A stretch of 64,000 nt of DNA from Nectonema munidae (taxonomy: Eukaryota > Nematomorpha > Nectonematoida > Nectonematidae). This document shows, in pieces, positions 51,500-63,536 of the stretch. Where the stretch lies: contig JAUIRK010000105.1 in assembly GCA_030549495.1 (NCBI GenBank), positions 372,001 to 436,000 of the forward strand. Direction: 5' to 3'. Each line of letters opens with the position of its first letter. The stretch's first letter is position 1. The translations under genes and the position numbers were made by a program. The notes beneath the pieces are model-generated. The model was not told where the DNA came from, did no database searches, and worked only from the letters and a program-made list of their open reading frames with translations.

Positions 51500-53020
51500 G
51501 CCTAGGCGCTGGCAGGTAGGTGCACTTTACAAATCGAGCTTTCGAGTAAATGCAGTCAATTTGATTAAGAAAACAATGATGTTATTCTCAGCGCCATTAA
51601 GAGGACAATTGAAATGATACATGACTCCAAAAATATCTGACAGGTAGGCAAGGTAAAGAATGAAGTTTCCATCTTCAAGGATCTTCTGAACTTCGTGATC
51701 TTTTGTTTGGGAAAACGGAAGCAGCTCCTTTCTCAGCACAAAAAGGAGCATAGTGGTATTCCCTCGGACAGCCACTTCACTTCCTTATGAAAAGCAATGA
51801 AGTTTATTCTGATTCGATATCCTCACAGATGACCTTGAAGAGACGACTATTTAGGGCAGATGTCATAATGTAGTTTACCATCTTAACCACTAGTTTCAAG
51901 CTTGTCTTCATATCGAGAGTTAGAACTTTACCAGAGAGAGCACATCGGTGTATGAAACAGTGAACAGAAGTGACAGATGGAGAGACTGCTTACACCCGAA
52001 CTTGGAACCGAGATTTTCGCCCAAGCATAAAAGGAGCGCCGTCAGTTGTGCAACTTACTAATTTGGTCCATTGGAGACCTTTTGTTTTAGTTGTCATTTC
52101 ATTGGTCAAGAGTAATTCACTTCGAATTGTATCCTTAATAGCATAACGCACATATACCAGAAGCTGTGCGCAGTTTGTCACGTCCGTTGATTCGTAAAGT
52201 TGTATTGCAAATTTATATTTTGAGCCCTGTACTTCCGTAATGGTTCATTATCAGTAGATATTTCTGCAATACACCTCTGTATCGTATTATTTGACACTGC
52301 TTCATCAACGATGGCATGCCTCACCATTTGTTGTTGAAGGCTTTTATTTCTTCGCCACAAAAAGTGCAATTTCACAGGAGGCTGTCACAATAACAACCGA
52401 CTGCTGATATTACTTCCCCGTTTTGTCTAGTCGTTTTTCTCAAGTCGCCTAAAATAATTAGGATCGCGGTCTTTCTAGTCTGGATGATTATTTTGGAGAT
52501 GGCGTTGTAAAAGGCTTCATTGATGCATTTGATAATGTCTTCATACGCACCACACACCGTGGCACAGATTCTTCCTTATTCTTCAATTCATGGAACCAAA
52601 ATTAATATATTGATCGCTATACTGTCGTTTGGGCATCTTCATTTGACGCTATAATAATCTGAAAGAAAACTAAAAGTTGTTTTTTAATATATTGAATATA
52701 TATAATAATTTACATAATAATCGATAAAAATAAACAATCACGAAGATGGTAAGTTAATTAAGCACAGGACTGTACCTACTAAGACAACAGAATGTATGTG
52801 CATGCTACATTATACGCATATGCACATATTTACATGTATTACAGTTGAGGAACTAAAGAAAATGAACTTTAGCCAAATTCACATTACACTACATTTCTCT
52901 GTGTGGGAATTTCTGTGAAAACAAGTACTTTTTTTTAATTTTTGAAAAACATCTCGCGTACCACTTGGAAGGCTTCCGCGTACCACCAGGGGTACGCGTA
53001 CCACAGGTTAGGAACCCCTG
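51500..53020 (-). mobile_element. hAT transposon relic (ZBED5/SCAND3-like transposase)
   Basis: Minus-strand blocks in three frames: IKCINEAFYNAISKI (52.5 kb), VRHAIVDEAVSNNTIQRCIA (52.3 kb), NCAQLLVYVRYAIKDTIRSE then WTKLVSCTTDGAPFMLGRKS (52.1 kb), and FILYLAYLSDIFGVMYHFN (51.65 kb). Order and motifs match the hAT transposases related to human ZBED5/SCAND3. The 5' terminus on the minus strand, CAGGGGTTCCTAACCTGTGG, starts at 53020 and is typical of hAT, with repeated CGCGTACCAC words just inside. The frame is broken several times and the 3' terminus was not found. Confidence 0.78.
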
Positions 53021-53321
53021 GCTTAGCGGAACGGGCAAAATTCACAAACATTTTGATTAAAATATTTGAACTTGGATATGAAAGAAAAGTGATAAATTAA
53101 TTTTCGCACATATTATATTTTCGCCAACCATTATCAAATCTGAACTTATTTCTGAATCCAAATTCATTCGTTTCTCCATAAAATAATTCGCTCCACAACT
53201 ACTGATTTTGATTGGTATCCTTGAATAATTTTTCACGAAAATACATAAAAAGCCATAGTCTCTTTCCTTCCACCAGATCAAAATGTCAGATCATATGTAT
53301 TAAACATGTTTATATTAGATG

Positions 53322-54108
53322 TAATCATCATCATCCATTTGTCTGAAGGAGGAGAAGAGCTTTCTCAGTTGTGCATCTCCAGAGAGAGTGCCCTTTTCTT
53401 CATATCTGCTTTCACCACATCTTCCCATGATTTCTTGGGGCGCCCCCTCTTTGCTTTTCCAGTCACAATTTCGTCTCTCACCCTCCTCAGCAAACTTTGC
53501 TCATCCATTCTCTCAAGATGGCCCAGCTAACACAGTCTTTGATTTTCGAGATATCCATGTATGTCTTCAACTTCGGTCATTTTCCTGAGAACAGCATTTG
53601 AGACTTTGTCTAAAAGCGTTTTTCCACAAAACTTTGTACAGTGCTTCAAAGACTTGAATGACAAATATGTCGTTGAATTTTTTCCAAGTGAGCCTTATCC
53701 GTGATATACGTCTCCTAAGTACCGAAATTCTATTACAACATTAATTTTGTCTCCTCCAAATATGATCGTATTTTCATTTTATTCATTAATTTTCTCTTCT
53801 TTGCAACTACAACAAACAACATTTTTAACATTTATAAGCGCACCACGCACATCTGAACATCTTTTATGGGCCTACATCTAGCATAAACTACGCTGAATGG
53901 CATTTATCATAACTCTTTTCCCGCATTTTGAACATGGATCGATATTACTAAAAATTCATCTAAACATCGAGATTTAAATTTCATTGCTTTCGTTTTGGAA
54001 ACGTTTATCTTCAACCCTTTGCTATCAATGCTTCTCTCCAACGTCGTCCCAACTGCTTCCAACAATCACCAATGATTATGGTGATAATAGTGACTATTAT
54101 CAACTAAT
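53322..54108 (-). mobile_element. RTE-like LINE, 3' portion (separated from its 5' part by the Copia-type element)
   Basis: Minus-strand text SIDSKGLKINVSKTKAMKF (end of reverse transcriptase, near 54000) and, near 53520-53350, GHLERMDEQSLLRRVRDEIV then GKAKRGRPKKSWEDVVKADM. The 3' end is GGATGATGATGATTACATC, comparable to the GATGATGA tail of the 33412 LINE. It continues the element at 59745-62130. Confidence 0.8.
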
Positions 54109-54288
54109 TGGTTAGGCAAGTAGTTAGCCGCCTAAGACCGTAAAAGTACAATTACCGACTGCCTTTCACATTCACTAATATCAATCTAACTACAACCTGG
54201 AGACCACTGAAAAGCATATAAATACCAACACAATACTCAGTATACACACTTGTTTCTTCCAATAAAGTATTTTCCCCCTTTGCAATCA
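54109..54288 (+). repeat. 5' LTR of the Copia-type fossil
   Basis: Matches 59562-59737 along its length: TAGTTAGCC, TACAATTACCGACTGCCTTT, ACCAACACAATACTCAGTAT, TTGTTTCTTCCAATAAAGTA. It contains a TATAAATA box and an AATAAA. Confidence 0.9.
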
Positions 54289-55553
54289 AGGTAGCAGAGA
54301 GTGGTTTCTCCTTGTGAAGTGTTATTTTTCTTCAAATGTCTTCAAGTTGGAAAGCACCACCGACTCTGAAAGAACCTTACGAGCAGTGGAAAAAGCAGCT
54401 GAAAATATGGCAACACTTCACGGATCTGGACAGAAAGAAGCAGGGCAGCGCTCTTATCCTCTCCCTTCCCGACTTCAAATCTTTTCTATCCTGGAGACAA
54501 TTTATCCACTATCACCGAACAGAAGGAGTCCCAACGAGTGACTTCATAGTCGCATTTGAAAGGAACTATAGCGAGTGCAAATCCAACGCTATGAACTTGC
54601 CTGAAGGAGTCTTAGTTTTCCAGCTCATGGAGAGTGCAAATCTCATTCAAGAGAAAAGAGATATTGTCTTGGGAACATTGCCAGAAGTGACGTTTGCTCA
54701 CATGAAAAAACAAATATGCGCCAAAACTTTCAAACACCTACACATGGAGAATCTAAAATGGTTAAAAATGACAGCATCATTCGCATTAAAAATGAAAATG
54801 CGTTTCCTGCTCGAAAAATGGAAAGTCTTGAAGACACAACTTAAAGGAATATCGCGCTCCATATGGACGTCGGAACAACAGAGGGAGGAAAATTATAAGT
54901 TACAAGCCCGCCAATCTGACAGATCGATTTGGAAAAATTATGAAGTGCCACAACTGCAATAGTATATATCACTTCGCCAAAGATTGTCCAAAAAATACGA
55001 ATCACAGCGCAGTTCTCTTCACTGACAATGAGGCTCAAGACTCTTGTCAGAAATGTTTGGATGTATGATCGTAGACTCCGGCTGTACAAGTACAGTGTGT
55101 GGTGCAACATGGTTGAACCTGTACTTGGAAACACTATCATACAAAGATAGACAAAGCATTCATTTTGGTTAATCTTCAGCAGTGTACAAATTTGGAAATG
55201 TGAGAAGATTTTCCGCAACACAAAGACTAATCATGTCTATTTATTTAGGCAATATGAAAGTGTACATACGTTGCGATGTTGTTTCCTGTGAAATCCCATT
55301 ACGTTTTTCTAAAGAATCTTTAAAGAAGGGTAAAGGGTTCATTGACTTTTTACATGACAAACTTTTTCTTTTAGGTAGAGATAATCCCTTACAAGTCTCA
55401 AGATCAGGTCACTATTTTGTTTCTCTAAACCAGAGGTGAGGAACCTTTTTGTGCATGAAGTCCACCTTACAATTCATCGTCCCTCATAGAGGCCGCACTG
55501 AACAAATTACTATTTTTTCAGTTATTTTATCCCCTCGTACAACATTTAATAAT

Positions 55554-55599
55554 AATAATCTAATAAAAGAACTTATACAAGTTCTTTTATTAGATTATT
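55554..55599. repeat. 21-bp perfect hairpin with 4-base loop
   Basis: AATAATCTAATAAAAGAACTT, loop ATAC, then the exact reverse complement. It lies between the left end of the hAT-like element and the SINE inside it. Confidence 0.85.
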
Positions 55600-55619
55600 A
55601 AAATTAGGATTTTATTTTA

Positions 55620-55812
55620 TACAAGTTGTTAGGTTGTACCTCTCAGCTTAACAGTTGAAGGTCAGGGATTCAATCCCCAAGGCTCCCAACTCTAAAAACA
55701 AATTCACAAAAACTGTGATTAACCTTCTTAAGCATAATGCGAGCATATAGCCTTACGGCTGAAAGTGCTTTCATATCTCCAACCAACCCACCAATATTCT
55801 TATAAAAAAAAA
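55620..55812 (+). mobile_element. tRNA-derived SINE, family 3
   Basis: A-box-like TTAGGTTGTACCTCTCAGC, B-box-like CAGGGATTCAATCCCC, then a body with AAAGTGCTTTCATATCTCC and an A-rich tail (ATAAAAAAAAAGAC). It differs in sequence from families 1 and 2. Nested in the hAT-like element. Confidence 0.65.
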
Positions 55813-56934
55813 GACAGACGTATAAACATTGAGAATATGAAGTTTTCATATATTTCATTTAGGTAAGTTGGCCCTTTTTATAGAAATTAATGACTTCTTT
55901 GAGTTTGCTTCTTTTGAGAAAGCATTTTGCTATCAGGCTCCAACATAGTTGTTCTTAGTTTTAAATGGTCCTCCAAATGCTCATCTGTCAACTGTGTTCT
56001 GAGCGAATTCTTTATTTGCGTCAAATTCCCTTGATGTAACACAGAATGGAACTATTGTCTTTGCTTTTGCTTTCCATCTTTCAGTTTCTTCAGTGCTAGC
56101 TTTCGAGACTCAACCTCTAATTTGGCATATTTATTGTCTCTATGAAGAGCGTAATGTTGCTATGCATTGAATTTCTTAACCGTTACAATTGTGGTATCAC
56201 ACAGCCTCTATTCACTAAAAAATATTGCAGTCCCATTCTTTATTAAAGATCCTATTTTCTTCTTTCAAATTCGTTGTCACTGTTACAAAAAATTATCATA
56301 AATTAAAGACAATCTATTTTGTGTAGTCATATGAATACATTGGGAGAAAACCGGTTAAGTTAAAATTCATTGGGTTCAGAGAAAAATGCTTTCAATTTCT
56401 GGGAGTGACATCACTGAACACAATTAATATTCCTTTCGTCTATGTGTGTGGTGTATATTATAAGTTTCAGGTGTAGAATGATTTCAGACTTAAAAAACTA
56501 TTAAAGGTTTTTATTAAAACAATATTTATCAAAGGCCGCAGGTTCCCCACCCCAGCTAAACAGAAGAGATGAGAACATTATGAAAAATAATATATTTTTT
56601 TCTGTTCCCATAGAAAATTTGAAATCAGAAAAGATAGAAGAAGCTCTACTGAAGTTACACAAGCAATTTTGTCACACAGCATACATTAAACTAAAAGACT
56701 TGTTAACAAAAGCTGGAATAAAGAATCCAATAGTGTTCACCAAGCTCGAAGATATTAGCCAGAGGTGTGAGACTTGCAGGCGATATAAAAGGACTCCTTC
56801 CAGACCCATCGCTGCGTTTCCCTTGGCTTCTTCCTTCAATCAAGTCGTCGCTATGTACTTGAAAGATTTGAAGCCTGGCGTGAAAGTTTTGCATATGATA
56901 GATCATGTAACTCCGACATCGCCTGGTCCCTAGT

Positions 56935-57195
56935 CCAGGGTGCGAAAGGAGGAGGGTTGGCGTCAGGAAGGGCATCCGGTCATAAAAACATTGCTCCAAC
57001 AAAACCTTATAGATACAAACGAATAAAGATTAAGATGGGCAGGACATGAAGAGAGACGGGATGATGCAGATTGGATAAAAAGGTAATAAAGATGGAGATT
57101 GATTGAAGGAAGAAGCGCGGTAGAACTTCTCTGAAATGGAAGAATGCAATTGAAAAGGATATGAGTATGTACGAAATCTATATGTAGCTATTTTC
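56935..57195 (+). mobile_element. LINE-derived fragment inserted in the Copia-type fossil
   Basis: Starts after GTCCAGGGTGCG with GCGTCAGGAAGGGCATCCGG, then a LINE ORF end: RLRWAGH and RRDDADWIKR near 57030-57080. It is the same GGAAGGGCATCC motif as in the SINE at 34795 and the LINE at 61830, followed by the same conserved ORF C-terminus as in other LINE pieces here. It splits the integrase region. Confidence 0.65.
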
Positions 57196-59219
57196 GAAAA
57201 TTGGATCAGAATGTTTGGAAGTCTAGAAATTTCTGATAATGGAAGAGAATTCGACAACCAAGAGTTCCGAGATCTCTGCAACAAATTTAACATAACTATC
57301 AAAACAACGGCCGCCGAATCACCATGGTCAAAGGGAATGATAGAAAAGAACAATCACTTGCTTGCAGAATCAATCGAAAAACTGATGGATGAAGGAAATA
57401 TAGATATAGGCATAGCAAATGTCTACGGTTTCAGTCCAAATGCACTTGTTTTTGGAAAGAACCCAAACTTTCCTTACCCTCCAACAAACCGATTGCCAGG
57501 AAATGATCCAAATTTCTACAGCATGATAGTTAGAGATAACTTAATCGCGCTACATAAAGCAAGAGAGGAGTTTGTGAGATTGGAGGCTGCAGAAATGATA
57601 AAAAGAGCTTTACAAAAGAAGACACGATCATATTCAGACCATGTTTTCTGCACTAACTCCTTGTTGTGACAATGAAGAAACTCAGGGTACTGAAAGTGTT
57701 GAACAGCAGGACAATCTAAGCTCAAGTGAAAATGATATAAAACTCCCCGAGAAAGGCAATAATGTGAATTACAAACTCTTCAACTCTGATGAAATAACCA
57801 AAGTGATGAGGGAGAAAGAGCAACTACCAAAAGAAATTGACCCTATATGAAAGACGAAGATGGAAGCGAAAAGTATGTCAATTTCAAAGATGACATCGAA
57901 GAATGGGAAATTGTGGACGAAAACTCCAGCATGTTTACCAACAAAGAGACACTCTTCGAAGAAGCAAATGAGCTAGAACTGGCGAAATGGAAAGCGATGC
58001 AATTTTATGTTGAAGTGGAAGATGAAGGACAACAACGAATTTCAACGCGATGGGTTTTCACAGAGAAGCAAAAAGATGGTAAATCAGAAAGAAAAGCAAG
58101 ACTTTGAACCCGTGGGAGTGAAGAGAAGAGCTCAAAAGTGGCTGATTCACCAACGTGTGAAAAAGAGAGCATTCGAATTCTCCTTAGCTTTGCTGTAAGC
58201 AAGAGATTGCCACTTAGACAGTTGGGCATAAAAAGTGCATACCTGCAAGGAGAATCTATTGAAAGGAAGATTTACCTCCAGCCTCCACTTGAAACAAAGA
58301 CACAAAAGTTATGGCTACTGAAAAATTGTGTTTATGGCCTTGGAGAAGCTGGACGTAAATGGTATAATAGACTAAGAGAAGAAATGGTAAAACTCGATAT
58401 GAAAATCGCAAGCTACGACAACGCGTTTTTTATTTGACAAACGAAAATGGACTGCATAGAATGATTGCCTGTCATGTGGATGACATTTTATAGTGCAGAA
58501 ATACAACCTTCGAAACAAAAGTTATAGAAAATATTAAAGAAAAGTTCCACAAAGCAATTCTCTAAAGTATCTTGGAGTTGAAATCAACAGAACTAATGGA
58601 GGAATACAAATGTCCCTAACCCAATAATTTCGATAAAATCAAAGAATTTAATGTATCCAACTTGAGAAGCAACGATGATGAAGTGGATGAAAATGTAGTG
58701 AAAGACTTGAAACAATTCTGCGGAAAATATTTGTGGATAGCAACACAATGTAGACCTGACATATCTTTTGGGACATGTAAATTGTCTTGTAAAATAAAAA
58801 GTGTAAGACTTAAAGATTTGAAGTGCGCAAATAAAATAAAACGAAAGTTAAAAGGCGATAAGGTGAATTTAACATATAACTGTTTAGATTCTCTTAACAA
58901 ATGGTCCATAGTCACCTTTTCAGATGCCAGCTTCGGCAATTTACCTGATGGACGCTCACAAGGAGGATACTTGATTTTCTTAAAAGGGAAAATGGAATCC
59001 TGAACCTCATTTCGTGGCAAAGCAAAAAAAAGACTACGGAGGGTCTGTAAAAGTACGCTGGCAGTGAAGACGATGTCTGCAGTGGAAGCAGCAGAAGCGT
59101 CCTATTTTTTTGCTTCCCAAATGCAAGAAACCCTGTCGATGGAATCCGTGATTCCCATCTACCTCATGGTAGATTGCCAATCTTTGGTTAGGGGTCGTTC
59201 ACAATTGACGTCAACTAAA

Positions 59220-59315
59220 ACTGGAGGGGGGGGGGGGGGTATCCAAAATTGACATAAGTCAATTTTGTTAAGTGATGATATATCTAAATGTTGACATGAG
59301 GGGGGGGAGGGGGTT
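59220..59315. repeat. G-run repeats within the Copia-type fossil
   Basis: Two G-rich runs (near 59225-59240 and 59298-59312) flank a short AATTGACATAAGTCAATTTTG palindrome-like unit. This is low-complexity DNA inserted late. Confidence 0.6.
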
Positions 59316-59561
59316 GAAATCAATGTTAACTCAACAACTCAAGTCCAGAAAAAAATATTGCGTATCGAAATGAAGATTTTGAAAGAAATGCTGCAAAAAC
59401 TAGAATTGAAAGAGATAAACTGGGTCCCACATAACATACAAATAGCTGATTGCCTGACAAAAAAAGAAACGAATTCTGGTAAATTAACCGAAGTTCTCAA
59501 GCAAGAACTGAGATTCGATCTCCAAAAGAAAACATTCTTTAAAGAAAAAGAAATTGGGGAG

Positions 59562-59737
59562 TGGACAATTAGTTAGCCACCTAAGACTGGAAAAGTACAA
59601 TTACCGACTGCCTTTCCCTGTCACTAATATCAATGTACCTACACCCTGGAGACCACTGAAAAGCGTATAAATACCAACACAATACTCAGTATAGACACTT
59701 GTTTCTTCCAATAAAGTATTTTCTCCCTTTGCAATCA
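59562..59737 (+). repeat. 3' LTR of the Copia-type fossil
   Basis: Begins TGGACAATTAGTTAGCC right after a purine tract (GAAATTGGGGAG) and ends GCAATCA. About 93 percent identical to the 5' LTR by eye. Confidence 0.9.
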
Positions 59738-59744
59738 ACCAAAT

Positions 59745-62130
59745 CAACAATTAATCTACTACTAATGATATCGGGCTAAGCACAGAACCCTGCTCCAACG
59801 ATGTACCACTCTGATATTTGTTCTTCAACTTGCACTACAGTTTTTGCATCGCTGTACATTTCCATGATTGCTTTTACTTCGTACTCTGGCACACCTTTTT
59901 TTCTCAGAGCCCACCAAATTACTTCTCTTGGAATGCAATCAAAAGCTTTCTCAAGGTCGACAAATACAGCGTGCAAGTCCTTATCCACTTTTTTGTGTTT
60001 TTCAATCAATTGCGTTACTGCAAAAATTGCATAGATCGTGCTTTACCGGGCATGAAACCCATTTGAATTTCATTTATTCAACACGTTTCCTAATTCTTTT
60101 TTCAAAAACTCTCTCCAATACCTTCATCGCATGTTCAAGAAACTTTATACTTCTATAGTTAGAACACTCTTTTGAGTCGCCTTTGCATTTATAAAGAGGT
60201 AACAAAACACTATTCGTCCAGCTTTCTGCCATCTTTTCCCCATCATTATATCATTTCCTATTTTTGCCAAAGAACCCTCAAGTCCACAAAGTTGTATTAC
60301 TTCTATATGCACACCACTTGGACCAGCTGCTTTATTAGTTTTCATCTGTATCATCGCTTGATTCATCTCTTCTCTTTAAATTTCAGACACTGGGCCCTCG
60401 TTTGGCAGAACTTCTACATTCCAATTCCAGATATTCTCTCTATTCAAAGATTTGCGACAGTGATCCTTCCAGAGTTCTAATCTTTCTTCTAGCTCCCAAC
60501 TTCAGCTCTCCATTTTTGTCTCTCATACACGGATTTCCAATAACATCTTGTTTCTTTTTCTTGCTTGTCTTGGCCATACGAAAGAACCGTCTCATCTTCT
60601 CTTCGCCTCTCATTCTTTCCATCTGCTTTGTTTCTTTTTCAGCTTCTGCATGCATAGCCTTCACCATCATGTTCTTAGCCATGTTTCTGTACTTGACATG
60701 CTTTTAAACTCCTTTTCTCCACATTTTATAATTTTCTCCTAATGCCTTTTCGACACTATCGTTATTCCCCCACCAAGTTACTTTCATACCGTTACTCTTT
60801 GATATTCCGCATTCTTCTTCCATTATTTCAGACAATTTTGTAACAATTTTATTCCATTCTGCATCTTTATCGATTGAATCTGCTTTTTCCATGATTGCTT
60901 TCTGACATTTCTTTTCTTTCAATCTCCATGTTTTGAGTCTGTTTTTCTCAACCTTCTGCTGTCTTATGTCTTTTTTAAGCACCATGTCCATTACCAATAT
61001 ACGGTGTTGCGCCATAACCATTTCACCAGGAATGGTTTTTACAACTTTAACCTTTTCATTTCTTCGGACCAGAATGTAATCAATCATTGTTTTATTACAT
61101 CCTGACTCATAAGTAATCAATTTTTCAACGTCTTTTTTGAAATAAGTGTTCGCAATCTTCATGTTGAAACTATCAGCAAAATCTCTCCCTCAACATTCCT
61201 CTTTCCAAAACCAAAGCCACCATGAACTCCCTTATACCCGTCACTTTCTTCACCAACATGTCCATTAAAATCGCCCAACACCACAACTTTTCCTTTTATT
61301 CCCTACATTTCTTTGCTTAAATAGTCGTAAAAAGAAACCCACCGCATTCATACACTGACAGCACAGTTAAAATTTGGTTCTCTATTGCAAATTCCAAGAT
61401 TATTATTCTGTCATTTATACGTCTAATGCTAGCTATCTTTTCTGCGTATTTTTTATGCACAATCAATCCAACTCCACCTTTCCATAAATTATTGCCACTC
61501 CAAAATAATTTGTAGGTTTGATCACCACCTCCAACCATTTTCGTTCCATGATTTTTATAATTCAGTTCTTGCATGCCAGCAATAGCTACTTTCTTTCTAT
61601 AAAAAAAGCATGTCAGCTAATTCTCCAGTCTTTCCAACTAAGGTACCTACATTAGCACAAGCAATTCTAAGAGTATGGTTTGATGTTGTTTTCGTTTAGA
61701 AATTATATTGTTGATCCCCGTGACCTTTTTCGCACCAACTACCCGGGGATATTGCATTTGGGAAATGTTGATATCAGAATTAGTTTTCATTTGCTGCAAA
61801 ATCATTTTGTTATGGAGCATGGGTTTTTATGGCAGGATGCCCTTTCTGGCGCCAACCATTTTGTATTAGGAAGCTGGAAACCCTTAGTCTTCGCTCACCC
61901 AAGAGCTATACCCACAAGAAAGTGGTAATTTGAAATCAGAGTCGTTTTCTCCTAGAGTAACTGCCAACCAAGGCTCACGAGCTTGCTCTACCTCAAGCTA
62001 TAGGTTTAAGCGCCCATTGTTCGCTTTCACCTCTAGATCATTTGGTTGAAACAACCCCGCCGCGAGAAGGCAGATCTAGAGATTTACTGCTAGAGGCTAT
62101 TTGAGGAGAACAAGAGCTTATACTTATTCC
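59745..62130 (-). mobile_element. RTE-like LINE, 5' UTR, endonuclease and reverse transcriptase start
   Basis: Minus-strand order: untranslated region (62.13-61.68 kb) with TTGGTTGGCAGTTACTCTAG and CCAGAAAGGGCATCCTGCC; apurinic endonuclease (NVGTLVGKTGELADML, then MQELNYKNHGTKMVGGGDQ, KGGVGLIVHKKYAEKIAS, and DYILVRRNEKVKVVKTIPG with MVMAQHRILVMDM near 61.0 kb); linker; reverse transcriptase start (NQAMIQMKTNKAAGPSGVH, then HAVFVDLEKAFDCIPREVIW and QGSVLSP). Broken in several frames. At 59745 it meets the Copia-type element and resumes at 54108, with the segment carrying the YADD region missing. It was nearly full length before that insertion. Confidence 0.85.
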
Positions 62131-62487
62131 CAGCCTCGGTGTTAGCAGCATTGGAGCCTTTATGCAATTTAATTGGAGCCTTTTTATAATTTAAGTGTAA
62201 TAAATTATGAATAGTAAAAATAGTCATAAACCATCTACTTTTAAAATATTTAAATAAAAATCTTATGGGTAGAGTGACATATATTGATTGATCTATGAAT
62301 AATGTTTTTAAATTGAATATGCCAAACTAGCGTTAATAAAAATAAGTTTTAGGTTTCCCGTTTCAACGCTGTAATTGTTATTTTTTCTCATTACAGAAAA
62401 CTGGGAGAATGCTTCCAACGACGATTTTCGTGTTCACGCACGGACTCTGCTAGGTAGTAGATCATTTATTAGAGTAGATCAGAGAAC

Positions 62488-62778
62488 ATTCCTTCATAGA
62501 ACATTTGTCTTCACATCGACCCCCACCCCACATAGAAATGTTTCATAAAAGCATTAATCAATGTCAACAATTAAGAGAGAAATAGAAAACCAAAAATGTT
62601 TCATATTTCCTACACTATACAATGTGCTATGCTATGTTTTAAAAGAAAAAGGAGATTTATTACTACTATGAAGTAAAAAAAAGCATAGAACAATTTGGTA
62701 AGTTTTTCTATCTTATCGACGCATAAACATCTGTTATGGACCCCCAGGGGTCGGTATCGACCACTTTGCCGACCCCTG
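62488..62778 (-). mobile_element. hAT-like MITE with CAGGGGTCGGCAAAGT terminus, copy 2
   Basis: On the minus strand it begins CAGGGGTCGGCAAAGTGGTC at 62778 and aligns with 21128-21435 through TTAGTAGTAATAAATCTCC, TAGCATAGC and GTTGACATTGATTAATGC to GTGGGGGTCGATGTGAAGAC. The distal terminus is missing. Confidence 0.75.
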
Positions 62779-62779
62779 G

Positions 62780-63536
62780 TGTAGATGATTTGGAGACAAT
62801 TTTACGCAAGTAAGATCTAGAACTGTTTTGGTTGCTAGAAATTACTAAATGGATTTACGAGCAGTAGAGAGTTGATAGGGCATTGATTGATACGCAAAGA
62901 AAAGTAGTGACCAAAACATCATAACAAGGATTTATATAAGACCAATTTTTTCAAACTTTCTTTTGATTTTAGTATTTTCTTTATTCAATAAAATAGTGAT
63001 TACAAAGGTTTTTTATTTCTTATCAAAAATTTGCAATCGCTTTAAAGCCTATTTTTTCTATTGTTTTTCTTTTGAAGTATTTTAAAGCTACTCTTTATGC
63101 CTCAATCTAAAAGAGCATTTAAACTTAAAGCCATGGAGCATGTAATATTTTACAAACATTTAGATGGGAAAGTGTAATGTATTAAATAAAGTGAAGAACA
63201 TGCTATTTCAACAAAGTGAAATAAGAAGAGGATGTAGCTTTGTATAAGAAACGTAAAGAAGTTTTCTTATTTTGAAAGGTTCTTCTCGAAAAAAGAGCAT
63301 ATTTAGTAATATAAAATGCCTAGATCAAAAATGCATTTGAGAAAAGGAAACAGTTCAAACCAGAATTTATCACTTCTTTTCAAGCCACAATCCCTTATAA
63401 AGTGCATAAAATTATTTTGGAGAAGTAGTACATTTATCAATAATGAGATCAGTGTTAACAATCATTTAGATATAAAAGAACATTATGTTAAAAACTATGA
63501 TTTATCAACGGGATAAATGAAACAATCAGATTCATT
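62780..63536. other. AT-rich stretch, no gene recognised
   Basis: A 66-codon frame at 63316-63516 (plus) has no motif. Nothing else seen. Confidence 0.4.

Larger units (their letters stand above)
55431..56555. mobile_element. hAT-like element inserted in the Copia-type fossil
   Basis: Left end CAGAGGTGAGGAACCTTTTT; right end GGCCGCAGGTTCCCCACCCC then AG. These are imperfect inverted repeats, including the (GC)GGCCGC word on each side. CTAAAC occurs just outside both ends (55425-55430 and 56556-56561), the remains of a target duplication. No transposase was recognised inside. A SINE and a short perfect hairpin lie within it. Confidence 0.7.
54109..59737 (+). mobile_element. Copia-type LTR retrotransposon fossil
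   Basis: LTRs of about 180 bp lie at 54109-54288 and 59562-59737, each TGG...CAATCA. They differ at roughly a dozen positions, so the element is of moderate age. Parts in order: a gag-like region from about 54.34 kb; a CCHC zinc knuckle (CHNCNSIYHFAKDC) near 54.95 kb; an integrase region at 56.6-57.5 kb (DNGREFDNQEF); reverse transcriptase at 58.1-58.5 kb (AYLQGESIERKIYLQPP); and an RNase H/C-terminal region at 58.9-59.5 kb. A primer-binding-like GGTAGCAGAGAG follows the 5' LTR and a purine tract precedes the 3' LTR. It is broken in many places (roughly ten or more) and carries at least three insertions. It sits inside a LINE. Confidence 0.9.

Noticed and set aside
61680-61928. Plus-strand ORF of 82 codons (MMLFSFRNYIVDPRDLF...)
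   Set aside because: It is antisense to the LINE 5' region, which reads coherently on the minus strand.
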